Source: an uncultured Bacteroidales bacterium (GTDB taxonomy: Bacteria > Bacteroidota > Bacteroidia > Bacteroidales > Paludibacteraceae). From it: DNA of 64,000 nt. The translations under genes were made by a program, and so were the position numbers. Below are positions 8,988 through 16,520 of the stretch, in pieces. The notes beneath the pieces were generated by a model that ran no database searches, had not been told where the DNA came from, and saw only the letters and a program-made list of their open reading frames with translations. How positions within the stretch are numbered: the first letter of the stretch is position 1; each line of letters starts with the position of its first letter. The stretch is from positions 124,001-188,000 of the forward strand of contig CAKUYO010000002.1 in assembly GCA_934716995.1 (NCBI GenBank). The letters are read 5' to 3'.

Positions 8988-9091
8988 TTGCCGCCACATC
9001 GTGCAGGCAGGACTTCGGTTCTGCTTGCGCACGGTGTGCTGCCTTTGTTCTGCCTGTATGCCGGCTTTGCGCTGTCCTCACGCCGACCACT

Positions 9092-9135
9092 ACGGTTGAT
9101 ACACGGTAGATATACGGTTGATACACGGTAGATAA
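9092..9135. repeat. Four-copy direct repeat, period 11 bp
   Basis: ACGGTTGATAC and ACGGTAGATAT alternate for four exact 11-base steps, then decay. It occupies part of the 277-base spacer between 8987 and 9265. Confidence 0.8.
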
Positions 9136-9169
9136 TCGGTACATTGTGCTGACCATGTAATAAGCAACA

Positions 9170-9202
9170 GCAAGGGATGCGCAAGGGATAGGCAAGGGAT
9201 AA
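9170..9202. repeat. Three-copy direct repeat, period 11 bp
   Basis: GCAAGGGATGC, GCAAGGGATAG and GCAAGGGATAA stand head to tail. The unit is unrelated in sequence to the array 35 bases upstream, yet the period is identical. Confidence 0.8.
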
Positions 9203-9203
9203 A

Positions 9204-9242
9204 AAACAATTATTGTTTCTTATTGGGGCAATACCATTGCCC
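9204..9242. promoter_or_regulatory. Two adjacent palindromes before the GIY-YIG gene
   Basis: AAACAAT T ATTGTTT (9204-9218) is followed by GGGCAAT ACC ATTGCCC (9226-9242). The ATG at 9265 comes 22 bases later. They may be a terminator for the upstream genes or an operator for the downstream ones; the sequence alone does not decide. Confidence 0.5.
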
Positions 9243-9264
9243 ATTACAAAAATAACCAAAAATC

Positions 9265-10008
9265 ATGATAGACAATTTCACCAACGATGTTATCCAACAA
9301 ATGGAATTGGATAGCGACCACAAGTATTATGTGTATGGGTTACTCAACCCGTTCAACTACCAGCCTTTCTATGTAGGGAAAGGCACCGGTAACCGCGTTT
9401 TTCAACATGCTAAAAATGCCCTAAAACCCAAAGATTTAGATCAAGATGAAAATCAAGTATCACTCAAAGAAGATACTATTCGGGATATCATCAGTCGTGG
9501 TAAAGAAGTGCTTTGTATCATCTACCATTGGGGATTAACCAAGAATGAAGCATTGCTCATAGAATCCGTACTTATTGACTGCTTGCCGGGACTTACTAAT
9601 ATCCAATCAGGATATGACACCGACCACGGACTAATCACCGCCGAAGACCTCCAAAACCGTTTAAGTCTTGCCGAATATGACGAACCCGCAGAGGATTATA
9701 TCATTATCAAGACCTCGCAAAAAGCCATTGAAGCCAATGGCGATTTGTATGAAGCGACTCGCAGATGTTGGAAAGCAACCTTGGAAAAAGCCAGATGCTA
9801 CAAATATGTCCTTGCTGTTATGAATGGTGTTGTCCGTGAGGTATATGAAGTATCGGAGTGGCACACCTCGGCAACAGAAGCACCGCGTATTGAGTTCACG
9901 GGTGTTCCTACCACAAATCCCGATATGCGGCAATTAGTGGGCAAGCGTCTCCCTGCCAAGTATATGCAAAAAGGAGCCGCCAACCCGTTTATGTATAAGA
10001 AAAAGTAG
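9265..10008 (+). CDS. GIY-YIG nuclease (LEM-3/COG3680 type) with a C-terminal domain shared with the next gene
   Basis: A 247-residue protein. Residues 18-125 match the LEM-3-like GIY-YIG fold: KYYVYGLLNP gives the Y-Y/Y-G strand pair, FYVGKGTGNRVFQH the catalytic Arg/His helix, and NEALLIESVLIDCLPGLTN contains the conserved Glu. These nucleases cut DNA or RNA with a metal ion. Residues 143-247 form a second domain (EDYIIIKTS, WKATLEKA, YKYVLAV, VREVYEVSEWH, RIEFTG, VGKRLP, NPFMYK). The product at 10031 carries the same domain, identical at about 80 percent of positions by my hand count. I recall such a tail in other COG3680 proteins. The target is unknown; defence, recombination or repair are all possible. 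The next gene is 22 bases away. Confidence 0.75.
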   Translation: MIDNFTNDVIQQMELDSDHKYYVYGLLNPFNYQPFYVGKGTGNRVFQHAKNALKPKDLDQDENQVSLKEDTIRDIISRGKEVLCIIYHWGLTKNEALLIESVLIDCLPGLTNIQSGYDTDHGLITAEDLQNRLSLAEYDEPAEDYIIIKTSQKAIEANGDLYEATRRCWKATLEKARCYKYVLAVMNGVVREVYEVSEWHTSATEAPRIEFTGVPTTNPDMRQLVGKRLPAKYMQKGAANPFMYKKK

Positions 10009-10030
10009 AACAATTTAATAACTTGAAATT

Positions 10031-11323
10031 ATGGATTTTACAATAAATGGTTTGGTCTATCGTACCATTGACGACAAAAACAACGAAGTAATTCTCTTAA
10101 AAACAGAAGGGTTAAAACGCCCTGTGCGCAATATCCCTGCTGAGGTGGAACACGACGGTAAGAAATATAAAGTTACTGCAGTATCCGGATATAATGATAA
10201 GGGGGCAAGTGCAGAATATAGAGTTGGTGCTTTTCAAGGGGACACCACACTCTCTAATCTTTCTTTGCCGGAAACTATAATTAAAATAGAAGATGGAAAC
10301 TACTACTCTGATGATGGTGCTTTCTTCCAATGTAGCAATCTTAAAGAGATAAACTTCCCTGATTCCTTACAAAAAATCGGAAGTTGTGCATTTTATAAAT
10401 GTACTGCAATAGAACAACTTTATTTTGGAGATGGATTAGAGACTATAGGTCAGCACGCCTTTTATGGTTGTTCTTCTCTTAAGACAATCGACTTTGGAGA
10501 CAAAATAAAAGAAATAGGTCCTTGTGCCTTTTATTGGTGTACCTCTATGGCAGAAGTGAACATACCCGCCTCTGTAAAAGAGATAGGAGCAAGAGCCTTT
10601 GCTAATAGCAGAGTCAAAGTGGTGAATATCTATAGCGGAGACGTAAATATCGCTTCGGATGCATTCCCAAGCGATGCTCAAATCAATTTCTTGGATGCAA
10701 ATTCATTCCCGAAACGGAAACGAAAAGCCCATGCCGCTAAAACGATAGACGCACCAAAGCCTGCTCCCAAAAAAGAAGAACCCCAAACAGTTCCTACTCC
10801 GAAGAAAGACAAAACCGAAACAATTCCTGCTCAGCACGAAACAGAAGAGAAACCCTCTATGTTCCAACGGCTGTTGCAACGTTTCGGAAGTTCGCATAAA
10901 CAGGAAGAGGAGAAATCTGTCCCAAATACTCCCAAAGCAACAGAATTGAAGACAGAAGAAACACCCGTCAATACGCAAGATGTTGCTGAATATACAGAGC
11001 CTAAGGAGGATTATATCATCATCAAAACATCAAACAGAGCCATCGAAGAAAAGGGCAATCTGTATGATGCTACTCGTGGTTGCTGGAAAGCGACCTTGGA
11101 AAAAGCCCAAAACTACAAGTATGTCCTTGCTGTAGTACAAGGTATTGTCCGCGAAGTATATGAAGTATCGGAGTGGCACACCTCTGCCGCAGAAGCACCA
11201 CGTATTGAGTTTACCGGCAAACCTACCACTAATGCAAATATGCGCCGTTTGGTAGGCAAGCGTCTCCCCGCTGCATATACGCAAAAAGGAGCCGCTAATC
11301 CGTTTATGTATAAAAAAGCATAA
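10031..11323 (+). CDS. BspA-like leucine-rich-repeat protein with GIY-YIG-associated C-terminal domain
   Basis: A 430-residue protein without a signal peptide. Residues 1-210 contain BspA/Treponema-type leucine-rich repeats (LSLPETIIKI, INFPDSLQKIGSCAFYKC, GDGLETIGQHAFYGCSSL, VNIPASVKEIGARAF). Residues 230-320 are a low-complexity Lys/Pro/Glu/Thr linker. The last 105 residues are nearly the same domain as in the GIY-YIG protein upstream (EDYIIIKTS through NPFMYKK). BspA repeats are usually on surface proteins, but this one looks cytosolic. A plausible reading is that the repeats recognise a protein while the shared tail docks on the partner the nuclease also uses; this is inference. It lies in tight same-strand order with 9265 and 11346. 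Confidence 0.7.
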   Translation: MDFTINGLVYRTIDDKNNEVILLKTEGLKRPVRNIPAEVEHDGKKYKVTAVSGYNDKGASAEYRVGAFQGDTTLSNLSLPETIIKIEDGNYYSDDGAFFQCSNLKEINFPDSLQKIGSCAFYKCTAIEQLYFGDGLETIGQHAFYGCSSLKTIDFGDKIKEIGPCAFYWCTSMAEVNIPASVKEIGARAFANSRVKVVNIYSGDVNIASDAFPSDAQINFLDANSFPKRKRKAHAAKTIDAPKPAPKKEEPQTVPTPKKDKTETIPAQHETEEKPSMFQRLLQRFGSSHKQEEEKSVPNTPKATELKTEETPVNTQDVAEYTEPKEDYIIIKTSNRAIEEKGNLYDATRGCWKATLEKAQNYKYVLAVVQGIVREVYEVSEWHTSAAEAPRIEFTGKPTTNANMRRLVGKRLPAAYTQKGAANPFMYKKA

Positions 11324-11345
11324 TTATTAACAAAAAACTATTATT

Positions 11346-11675
11346 ATGAGCGTCAAAACGATTTTGGATAATATAGAGAGAATCAACAACGGAGAGTTCT
11401 TTCGTAAATCTAAGGCAGAAGATCATAACTCTAAATTTGAATTATGGGACACAGTATATGTTATGCACGAGAATAAAATTGTAGAGGCACGCAGCTGTGA
11501 AATCAACATTCGGATAGTTCCAATGCCTACCACTACACATCTGACCTGTGTAAAATATCGCCTGACGCATTTGAGTCCGAAAGAAGTCAATAGCCGAAAT
11601 TATACAGATTCATTTGCCGAGGTTGACGAAAATGCTTGCTATGCAAGCAAAGAAGAACTAATACAAAGTTTATAA
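11346..11675 (+). CDS. 109-residue protein of unknown function
   Basis: A cytosolic protein with a helical start (TILDNIERINNGEFF), a beta-rich centre (ELWDTVYVMHENKIVEA, then INIRIVPMP, then VKYRLTHLS) and a final helix. I do not recognise it. It starts 22 bases after the leucine-rich-repeat gene, so co-translation with it is likely. The base composition of 9265-11675 is clearly more AT-rich than that of the genes on either side, which suggests these three genes arrived together. Confidence 0.6.
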   Translation: MSVKTILDNIERINNGEFFRKSKAEDHNSKFELWDTVYVMHENKIVEARSCEINIRIVPMPTTTHLTCVKYRLTHLSPKEVNSRNYTDSFAEVDENACYASKEELIQSL

Positions 11676-11758
11676 GAAGCGCCGGTAAGTTTTATTACTC
11701 ATCACAGGGCAAGCAGGATTGGTTTCCTGCTTGCTTACCAATACAAATCACATTCACA

Positions 11759-13069
11759 ATGAAACACCTACACTCCTCTATTGCCCTTCTCTGCGCCATT
11801 GCCCTTATAGGCTGTGGCAACGGTACGGGCAAGACCAGGCAAGGCATGGACAGCCAAACGGCAGAGCAATATGCCGCAGTCAGCCAAGCCGCACAGCAGA
11901 CACAGCAACTCCTTGACGACCTACGAATAGACTGCCGCCACGGTAGAACCTTGTCCGCCAAACAAATCACATCTCTATGCGCCCTCAACGAGCAGTTGGT
12001 CTTTGACTATGACCCCGCCACGCAGGACTCTGCTGCCAATGCGCAATGCAGGAACCTGCGCCGGCAGATAGACGACCTGCACGACTCCATTGACGAGTTG
12101 GTGGAGACACAGGCACCCAATATCTTTGTTGCTGTCCACCGCAAACCGCAGGAACTGTTGGAAGCCACACAGAACTACCCCATTTATTTAGAGCGCGGCG
12201 ACCGGCTGCTATATCACATCGAGACGGAGAAACCCGCAGATGTACGTATCTACAATGCGGATAGCCACCAACTGCTCAAGACCTACACAGGCAAGACCCT
12301 TGTCAGAGACTCGGTCAATATCTCTTTCAGTGCCATCTATCTCGTACAGGTTACGCCCAAGACACGCCAATATGCCGGCATCAAGATAGGCTACAAGACG
12401 CAGGACGTGTCCCGCCTGGCGGGTACCAAGCAGGTGCGGGTGGACAGCGTGGACGCACAGAAAGGCGACTTTCTGGCAGCCCCTATCCGGGGTATCAAGA
12501 TGACCAACCTCTTCGACGAGCCCCGCAAGTTTACCCTCCGCGGACAACTCAAAGCCGCTTTCTCGGGCAGTTACCGTGCTATCGTGGCGTTGCAAGTGCC
12601 GGCAGGAGCCACCGACGTGCTGTACTCGCTGCGTATATCCACCAACGAGGGCAACAAGAGCAGCGATGGTGATTTCTATAGGGATATGGAGACCTCCTAC
12701 CGCCGTATCAAGGTATTGGGGCTGCCCATCTATGAGAGCCATCGGGGCAGCGGACTGATTGCCACTCTGCTGGGTGAGAACGTGCCGCCGCGCGAGGAAG
12801 ATGCGTATATCAATATGTATGTATTCTACAATGCGGCGCAAGCCAAGAAATTCCAAGACGGCACCGAACCGTCCAAACTAAGTTACAGCGTGGACTATTC
12901 CACCATGGGCACGCAGTCGTGCAACGGACGTATTCCCGCCAAGGGCTACAAGACCATCTACCTCGGTTTCCTCAACGAGCGTATGCGCTACAACAACTAT
13001 GTCTGGCTCGAAGCCCTCTCCGCCGTTCCCCACACCGAATACATCAAACCCGTATTCAAGGTAAGATAA
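11759..13069 (+). CDS. Lipoprotein of unknown function
   Basis: The longest frame starts at 11636, but MKHLHSSIALLCAIALIGC from 11759 is a clear lipoprotein signal with Cys as the first mature residue, so that start is used (436 residues). The N-terminal third is helical with many Gln residues (QAAQQTQQLLDDL, then LRRQIDDLHDSIDEL). From about residue 125 the protein is beta-rich (YLERGDRLLYHIE, VRIYNADSHQLLKTY, SYRAIVALQVP). The product sits in the periplasm or on the outer membrane, unlike its cytosolic neighbours, and could link the two channels to the envelope. I know no family for it. It starts 18 bases before the next gene's ATG. Confidence 0.65.
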   Translation: MKHLHSSIALLCAIALIGCGNGTGKTRQGMDSQTAEQYAAVSQAAQQTQQLLDDLRIDCRHGRTLSAKQITSLCALNEQLVFDYDPATQDSAANAQCRNLRRQIDDLHDSIDELVETQAPNIFVAVHRKPQELLEATQNYPIYLERGDRLLYHIETEKPADVRIYNADSHQLLKTYTGKTLVRDSVNISFSAIYLVQVTPKTRQYAGIKIGYKTQDVSRLAGTKQVRVDSVDAQKGDFLAAPIRGIKMTNLFDEPRKFTLRGQLKAAFSGSYRAIVALQVPAGATDVLYSLRISTNEGNKSSDGDFYRDMETSYRRIKVLGLPIYESHRGSGLIATLLGENVPPREEDAYINMYVFYNAAQAKKFQDGTEPSKLSYSVDYSTMGTQSCNGRIPAKGYKTIYLGFLNERMRYNNYVWLEALSAVPHTEYIKPVFKVR

Positions 13070-13086
13070 CACAACAATAACGACTT

Positions 13087-14490
13087 ATGGACTTAAATAC
13101 ATTCAAGAAACAAGCGACAGGATTATTGCGCGATGTATCTTCCGCAGCAGGCAAAGCCGCAGAGAGAGCCGTTTCCACATCCTCTGATATTGCACAATCG
13201 ATCGGCAAATCCGCCCAAAAGATAACTCAAGACATAGCAGACAAAAGCGAGGTTGTCAAACGAGAGAAAGAACAGAAGCGGCTGCGCGAAGAGCAGATTG
13301 CCTCCGGTTTTTATGAAGAAAACGGACAGACCATTGTCAGTACTATCGACGGTATGCAGACATGGTTGCAATCATTGGAACCCGATGCCACACCATCCGC
13401 AATGCAGGTGTTGCAAAGCCAACTGAAAGTCTTGCGCTATGTACAATCCCCTGCGATGACGGGAATGGCAATCGACAATATGATTGTCTGTTTGCACGAA
13501 GCCATCCGAACGGCGGAAGATGAGGAAGCCAAAGGACATATAAGGAAAGCCTTTGCCTCTATGTTCCAAAACTATATGTTTTTCACAGAAGCCACTCTGC
13601 TCGTGGCGGAAAACAGCCAAAAGCAAGAGGGGCTGCAACTGCTTTCGCAGGCGGGGGAGATGCTATCCGAAACGGTTACCCAGTCGGCACAGATGATCGT
13701 GGGTATTCGCGGGAAACTCAAATCGGCAAAGATTGCCAAAGTGCTGGTAAAAAACATCTTCGCAGAACCCGAAACACAAAGCAACTTTGTAAAGAAAGTC
13801 ATCAAATACTATAGCGACAAGAAACAACTGGCAGATAAACAGCATCAGTTTGATGTGATCACGGAGCAACTATTCGACACCTTCGACCAATACGCCGATT
13901 TGATAGGTCCGTCTATTCAAATCAAAGGTATGCTGTCCCGCTACCGCAAACAATTAGTGGAAAAACGCCGTGCCGCCAAATTGCAGATAGCCCGCAAGCA
14001 CGCCGCCTTTATCGACCAAAACAAAATGACCAACTTAGCCGAAGGACTGGCAGGCATTGTCCGCAACGGCAAGAACGATGCTACTGCACTCAATAAGACC
14101 TTTACTGCGGTGTTTGGTATGCTCGGCGACGCAGCCAACAACCACCGCGACCTCGACATTGACGCCTTTTGTATGCTGGCTGACGCGGTGGGAAAAGAGG
14201 AGAGCGACCTGTTGCAACAGCGAAATACTCTGCTTGCCAATCTTGAAGAACTCAAGCAACAATACAACAACGCAGGTATGCTCCAATTCAACCTCAAAAA
14301 AGAGATACAGCAGAAAATAGATGCCAAGCAGCAGGAAACAGATACCTTGGACACACAACTGGCAGAAGTGCGCGCCAAACAGAAGGAACTCAAAGAGGTG
14401 CTCCCCGAAGCCTTTGCCATTCGGGCGGACTTACAGCAATACGAAGCACGCCTTCTGAGTGTAGAGCAGAAATACGAGATAGCCGTCTGA
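13087..14490 (+). CDS. Long helical coiled-coil protein of unknown function
   Basis: A 467-residue protein, almost wholly helical. It opens with an amphipathic Ala/Ser/Lys region (AGKAAERAVSTSSDIAQSIG), then a charged coil (KREKEQKRLREEQIASGFY), then globular helices (about 90-290). The last 100 residues are a strong coiled coil (LANLEELKQQYNNAGM, DAKQQETDTLDTQLAEV). It has no signal peptide, no membrane segment and no ATPase motif. It could be a scaffold or membrane-associated assembly factor; the amphipathic N-terminus would suit membrane contact. It follows the lipoprotein by 17 bases and precedes the 14573 gene by 82. I did not find the signature motifs of TelA-type proteins, which have a comparable helical look. 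Confidence 0.65.
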   Translation: MDLNTFKKQATGLLRDVSSAAGKAAERAVSTSSDIAQSIGKSAQKITQDIADKSEVVKREKEQKRLREEQIASGFYEENGQTIVSTIDGMQTWLQSLEPDATPSAMQVLQSQLKVLRYVQSPAMTGMAIDNMIVCLHEAIRTAEDEEAKGHIRKAFASMFQNYMFFTEATLLVAENSQKQEGLQLLSQAGEMLSETVTQSAQMIVGIRGKLKSAKIAKVLVKNIFAEPETQSNFVKKVIKYYSDKKQLADKQHQFDVITEQLFDTFDQYADLIGPSIQIKGMLSRYRKQLVEKRRAAKLQIARKHAAFIDQNKMTNLAEGLAGIVRNGKNDATALNKTFTAVFGMLGDAANNHRDLDIDAFCMLADAVGKEESDLLQQRNTLLANLEELKQQYNNAGMLQFNLKKEIQQKIDAKQQETDTLDTQLAEVRAKQKELKEVLPEAFAIRADLQQYEARLLSVEQKYEIAV

Positions 14491-14572
14491 ACTGATTCTC
14501 AATTATCAACCAAATAAATTACAAACACAAGATAGCACTAAACAACTAATTAAATTAATAAAACAAATCATT

Positions 14573-15130
14573 ATGGCAATCAAACAAAAAACAACAGCAG
14601 CAAAAACTGCTTCAAAAACAACAACTGCTAAAACGAAAGCAACAACCCCAAAAACTATTGCAAAGCCGTCAAAAAAGAAAGCAACAACTGCTGAACCTAC
14701 AGAGAAAGCGGGTGGAGAAATCACGGTAACAGGTAACAAACTGATGAAAACCATCCAAACGCAATTCTCCAAGAAGTTTGAATATCTGCTCTTATGCTTC
14801 ATCATAGATGCAGACCGAGAAAAGACTTGCAATGTAAAATGTATTGATACTTCCAAGACTATTAGTGCTGCTCGTAAAAAAGCATCAAATAAAGAACTGT
14901 CTATGCATGGTCGCTCGAAAGTACAATCTATTGAAGACTTCTTTTGGAAGGAATTGGGCATAGCATGCCAAATAGGTATCTCAAACTATAGCGGACATCT
15001 ACTATACTTTCCATTGGGTTCGTTCAACGAGAAAACTATATCTCAGGCAAACGAATGGGCGAAGAATGCCGGTTGCAACAAAATATCGGCAGACTTGATA
15101 CAAAAGGCTTCTACCGGATACGTATTTTAA
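14573..15130 (+). CDS. Second paralogue of the small alpha/beta family, with histone-H1-like basic N-terminus
   Basis: A 185-residue protein. Residues 1-50 are a Lys/Thr/Ala low-complexity tail (AAKTASKTTTAKTKATT), resembling H1-like nucleic-acid-binding tails. From residue 55 the fold follows the 8682 product: NKLMKTIQTQFSKKF, a strand LLLCFIID, KTISAARKKASNKEL, SMHGRSKVQSIEDFF, then GIACQIGIS. The final 45 residues have no counterpart in the other two paralogues. The basic tail suggests that this paralogue contacts DNA or RNA. The gap to the next paralogue is 25 bases. Homology between the three is my own alignment by eye: good between 8682 and 15156, weaker for this one. Confidence 0.65.
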   Translation: MAIKQKTTAAKTASKTTTAKTKATTPKTIAKPSKKKATTAEPTEKAGGEITVTGNKLMKTIQTQFSKKFEYLLLCFIIDADREKTCNVKCIDTSKTISAARKKASNKELSMHGRSKVQSIEDFFWKELGIACQIGISNYSGHLLYFPLGSFNEKTISQANEWAKNAGCNKISADLIQKASTGYVF

Positions 15131-15155
15131 TTAACCAAATAAATTCATAAACACA

Positions 15156-15518
15156 ATGGGACTGATTAACAGTATCAAAGACCACTTCACGAACGCAGAG
15201 TTCTCGGTGGCACCGCAGATGAAAGTAAAGAGCATCTGCAAAAGTTTCAAGGACACTTTCGGTTGCACACTCGCTATCTACAAGGGCGCACAACTCGCCG
15301 ACCCCGAGATGACGCTCAAGCAACTGAACAGCAGGACCACCAAAGACATCAAGACACGTGCTGCGGAGGAAATCAAGATCAAAGCCTCGATGAAAGTGGG
15401 TGATGCCGAGAAACTCTTCGACACCGCCTACGGACTGAAAGTGCAGATTAAAGACCCCGCCGGCACACGCTGCGTGGACAACAACCTGACCATCGGGCAA
15501 GCCGCACGAGGCGAATAA
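15156..15518 (+). CDS. Third paralogue of the small alpha/beta family
   Basis: A 120-residue protein with a 20-residue N-terminal extension (MGLINSIKDHFTNAEFSVAP) and then the family pattern: MKVKSICKSFKDTFG, TLAIYKGAQLAD, MTLKQLNSRTTKD, IKIKASMKVGDAEKLF, YGLKVQIKD. It is closest to the 8682 product. No active-site residues are visible. It ends the block before a terminator, so the two small-paralogue genes at 14573 and 15156 close the transcript that starts upstream of 9265 or earlier. Confidence 0.7.
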   Translation: MGLINSIKDHFTNAEFSVAPQMKVKSICKSFKDTFGCTLAIYKGAQLADPEMTLKQLNSRTTKDIKTRAAEEIKIKASMKVGDAEKLFDTAYGLKVQIKDPAGTRCVDNNLTIGQAARGE

Positions 15519-15538
15519 GACCACTATCCGCGACAGAT

Positions 15539-15590
15539 AACAATCCTCTTTCCTGTCAGTTTTCGCTGTAGGGAAAGCGGGTTGTTATTT
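15539..15590 (+). terminator. Terminator after the third paralogue
   Basis: AACAATCCTCTTTCC pairs, with G-T pairs, with GGGAAAGCGGGTTGTT and is followed by ATTT. The right arm recurs almost unchanged in the terminator at 16448-16494, so the second channel gene is flanked by sequence-related hairpins. Confidence 0.65.
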
Positions 15591-15619
15591 GCGTATGTGC
15601 CACGAAAGCAGTACCTTTG
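15588..15619 (+). promoter_or_regulatory. Promoter of the second channel gene
   Basis: TTTG 15588-15591, a 20-nt spacer and TACCTTTG 15612-15619. The ATG at 15643 follows with a leader of about 18 nt. The channel is therefore transcribed on its own, although it adjoins the cluster. Confidence 0.75.
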
Positions 15620-15642
15620 TGCATAAATTAACAAACTGATAA

Positions 15643-16440
15643 ATGATGAAACAACTGATACGAAAAATCTTTCTCAACGAGCACATCATCTTGTGTGTGA
15701 TAATCCTCAATGCGGCAATCATCTTTGCACAGGAGAGCGGGGCTAACTGCCTTGCCCTATCCATCGCTGACCTCGTCTGCACGCTTATCTTTATCATAGA
15801 GATGGTGGTGAAGCAAGTGGAATATGGTGTCAAGGGCTATTGGCGGGACGGGTGGAACCGGCTGGACGGCACACTTGTTATCCTGTCTCTGCCGTCCGTG
15901 GTGGCATTCTTTGTGTCGGCAGGCATGTTGGGCAACTTGTCCGTTCTGCTGGTGCTGAGGCTGCTGCGCGTATTGCGTTTCTTCCGTATCATCCATATAT
16001 TCCCCAATTTCTCCAATATCGCCAGGAACTTCGGCAAAGCCATGCGCGACAGTTACGGGGTCTTTGCGGGTTTCATTGTGCTGATACTCATTGTGGCACT
16101 GGTGTCGTGCGCATTGTTCCGCGAAGCGGCACCCGAATACTTTGCCACACCGATAGACAGCATCTATTCCATCTTCCGTATCTGCACGGGCGAGGGTTGG
16201 AACGAGATACCCGACACCATCGCCGAAGGGTCTTCTATTGTTACCGCCCGTTGGGTACGCCTGTATTTCAGTCTGCTGCTGGTGATTTGCAGCATCATCG
16301 GTCTGTCGCTGGTCAACTCGATCTTCGTGGACGCTATGGTGAGCGACAACAACGACGATCTCGAGAAACAGGTCAAAGAACTCAACGACAAGATAGACCA
16401 ACTCCTATCCAAGCAAGAGGAGCAACAACCCCGGAAATAA
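15643..16440 (+). CDS. Single-domain voltage-gated cation channel with calcium-channel-like filter
   Basis: A 265-residue inner-membrane protein with the six-segment plan of the bacterial NaChBac family: segments near 13-30, 38-57, 72-92, 98-120, 139-158 and 203-230. The sensor LRLLRVLRFFRIIHIF has four Arg residues three apart. The pore loop reads CTGEGWNEI (about 181-189). NaChBac-type sodium channels have TLESW here, whereas animal calcium-channel repeats have TGEDW or TGEGW. The C-terminus (LEKQVKELNDKIDQLLSKQ) is a short coiled coil, as in NaChBac, where it joins four subunits. It probably conducts Na+ or Ca2+; selectivity is inferred from one motif. It has its own promoter and terminator but abuts the cluster that opens with another voltage-gated channel. 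Confidence 0.85.
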   Translation: MMKQLIRKIFLNEHIILCVIILNAAIIFAQESGANCLALSIADLVCTLIFIIEMVVKQVEYGVKGYWRDGWNRLDGTLVILSLPSVVAFFVSAGMLGNLSVLLVLRLLRVLRFFRIIHIFPNFSNIARNFGKAMRDSYGVFAGFIVLILIVALVSCALFREAAPEYFATPIDSIYSIFRICTGEGWNEIPDTIAEGSSIVTARWVRLYFSLLLVICSIIGLSLVNSIFVDAMVSDNNDDLEKQVKELNDKIDQLLSKQEEQQPRK

Positions 16441-16447
16441 AAAAGCG

Positions 16448-16494
16448 ACCCGCTTTCCTCGAAGTGATTACTTTTCAGGGAAAGCGGGTTATTT
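16448..16494 (+). terminator. Terminator of the second channel gene
   Basis: ACCCGCTTTCC and GGAAAGCGGGT pair perfectly over 11 bp with a 20-nt loop, followed by TATTTTAT. It starts 8 bases after the stop codon. Confidence 0.85.
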
Positions 16495-16496
16495 TA

Positions 16497-16520
16497 TGCA
16501 TTGTGCATTATGCATTATTC
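16497..16520. repeat. 7-bp repeat array overlapping the end of the HNH-like gene
   Basis: TGCATTG, TGCATTA and TGCATTA stand in tandem. The stop codon of the - strand gene (16515-16517) lies inside the array, as at 54932. Confidence 0.7.

Noticed and set aside
6221..16440. Classical tellurite-resistance (Ter) operon
   Set aside because: Small helper-like proteins gave a faint resemblance, but no TerD, TerC or TelA signature was found.
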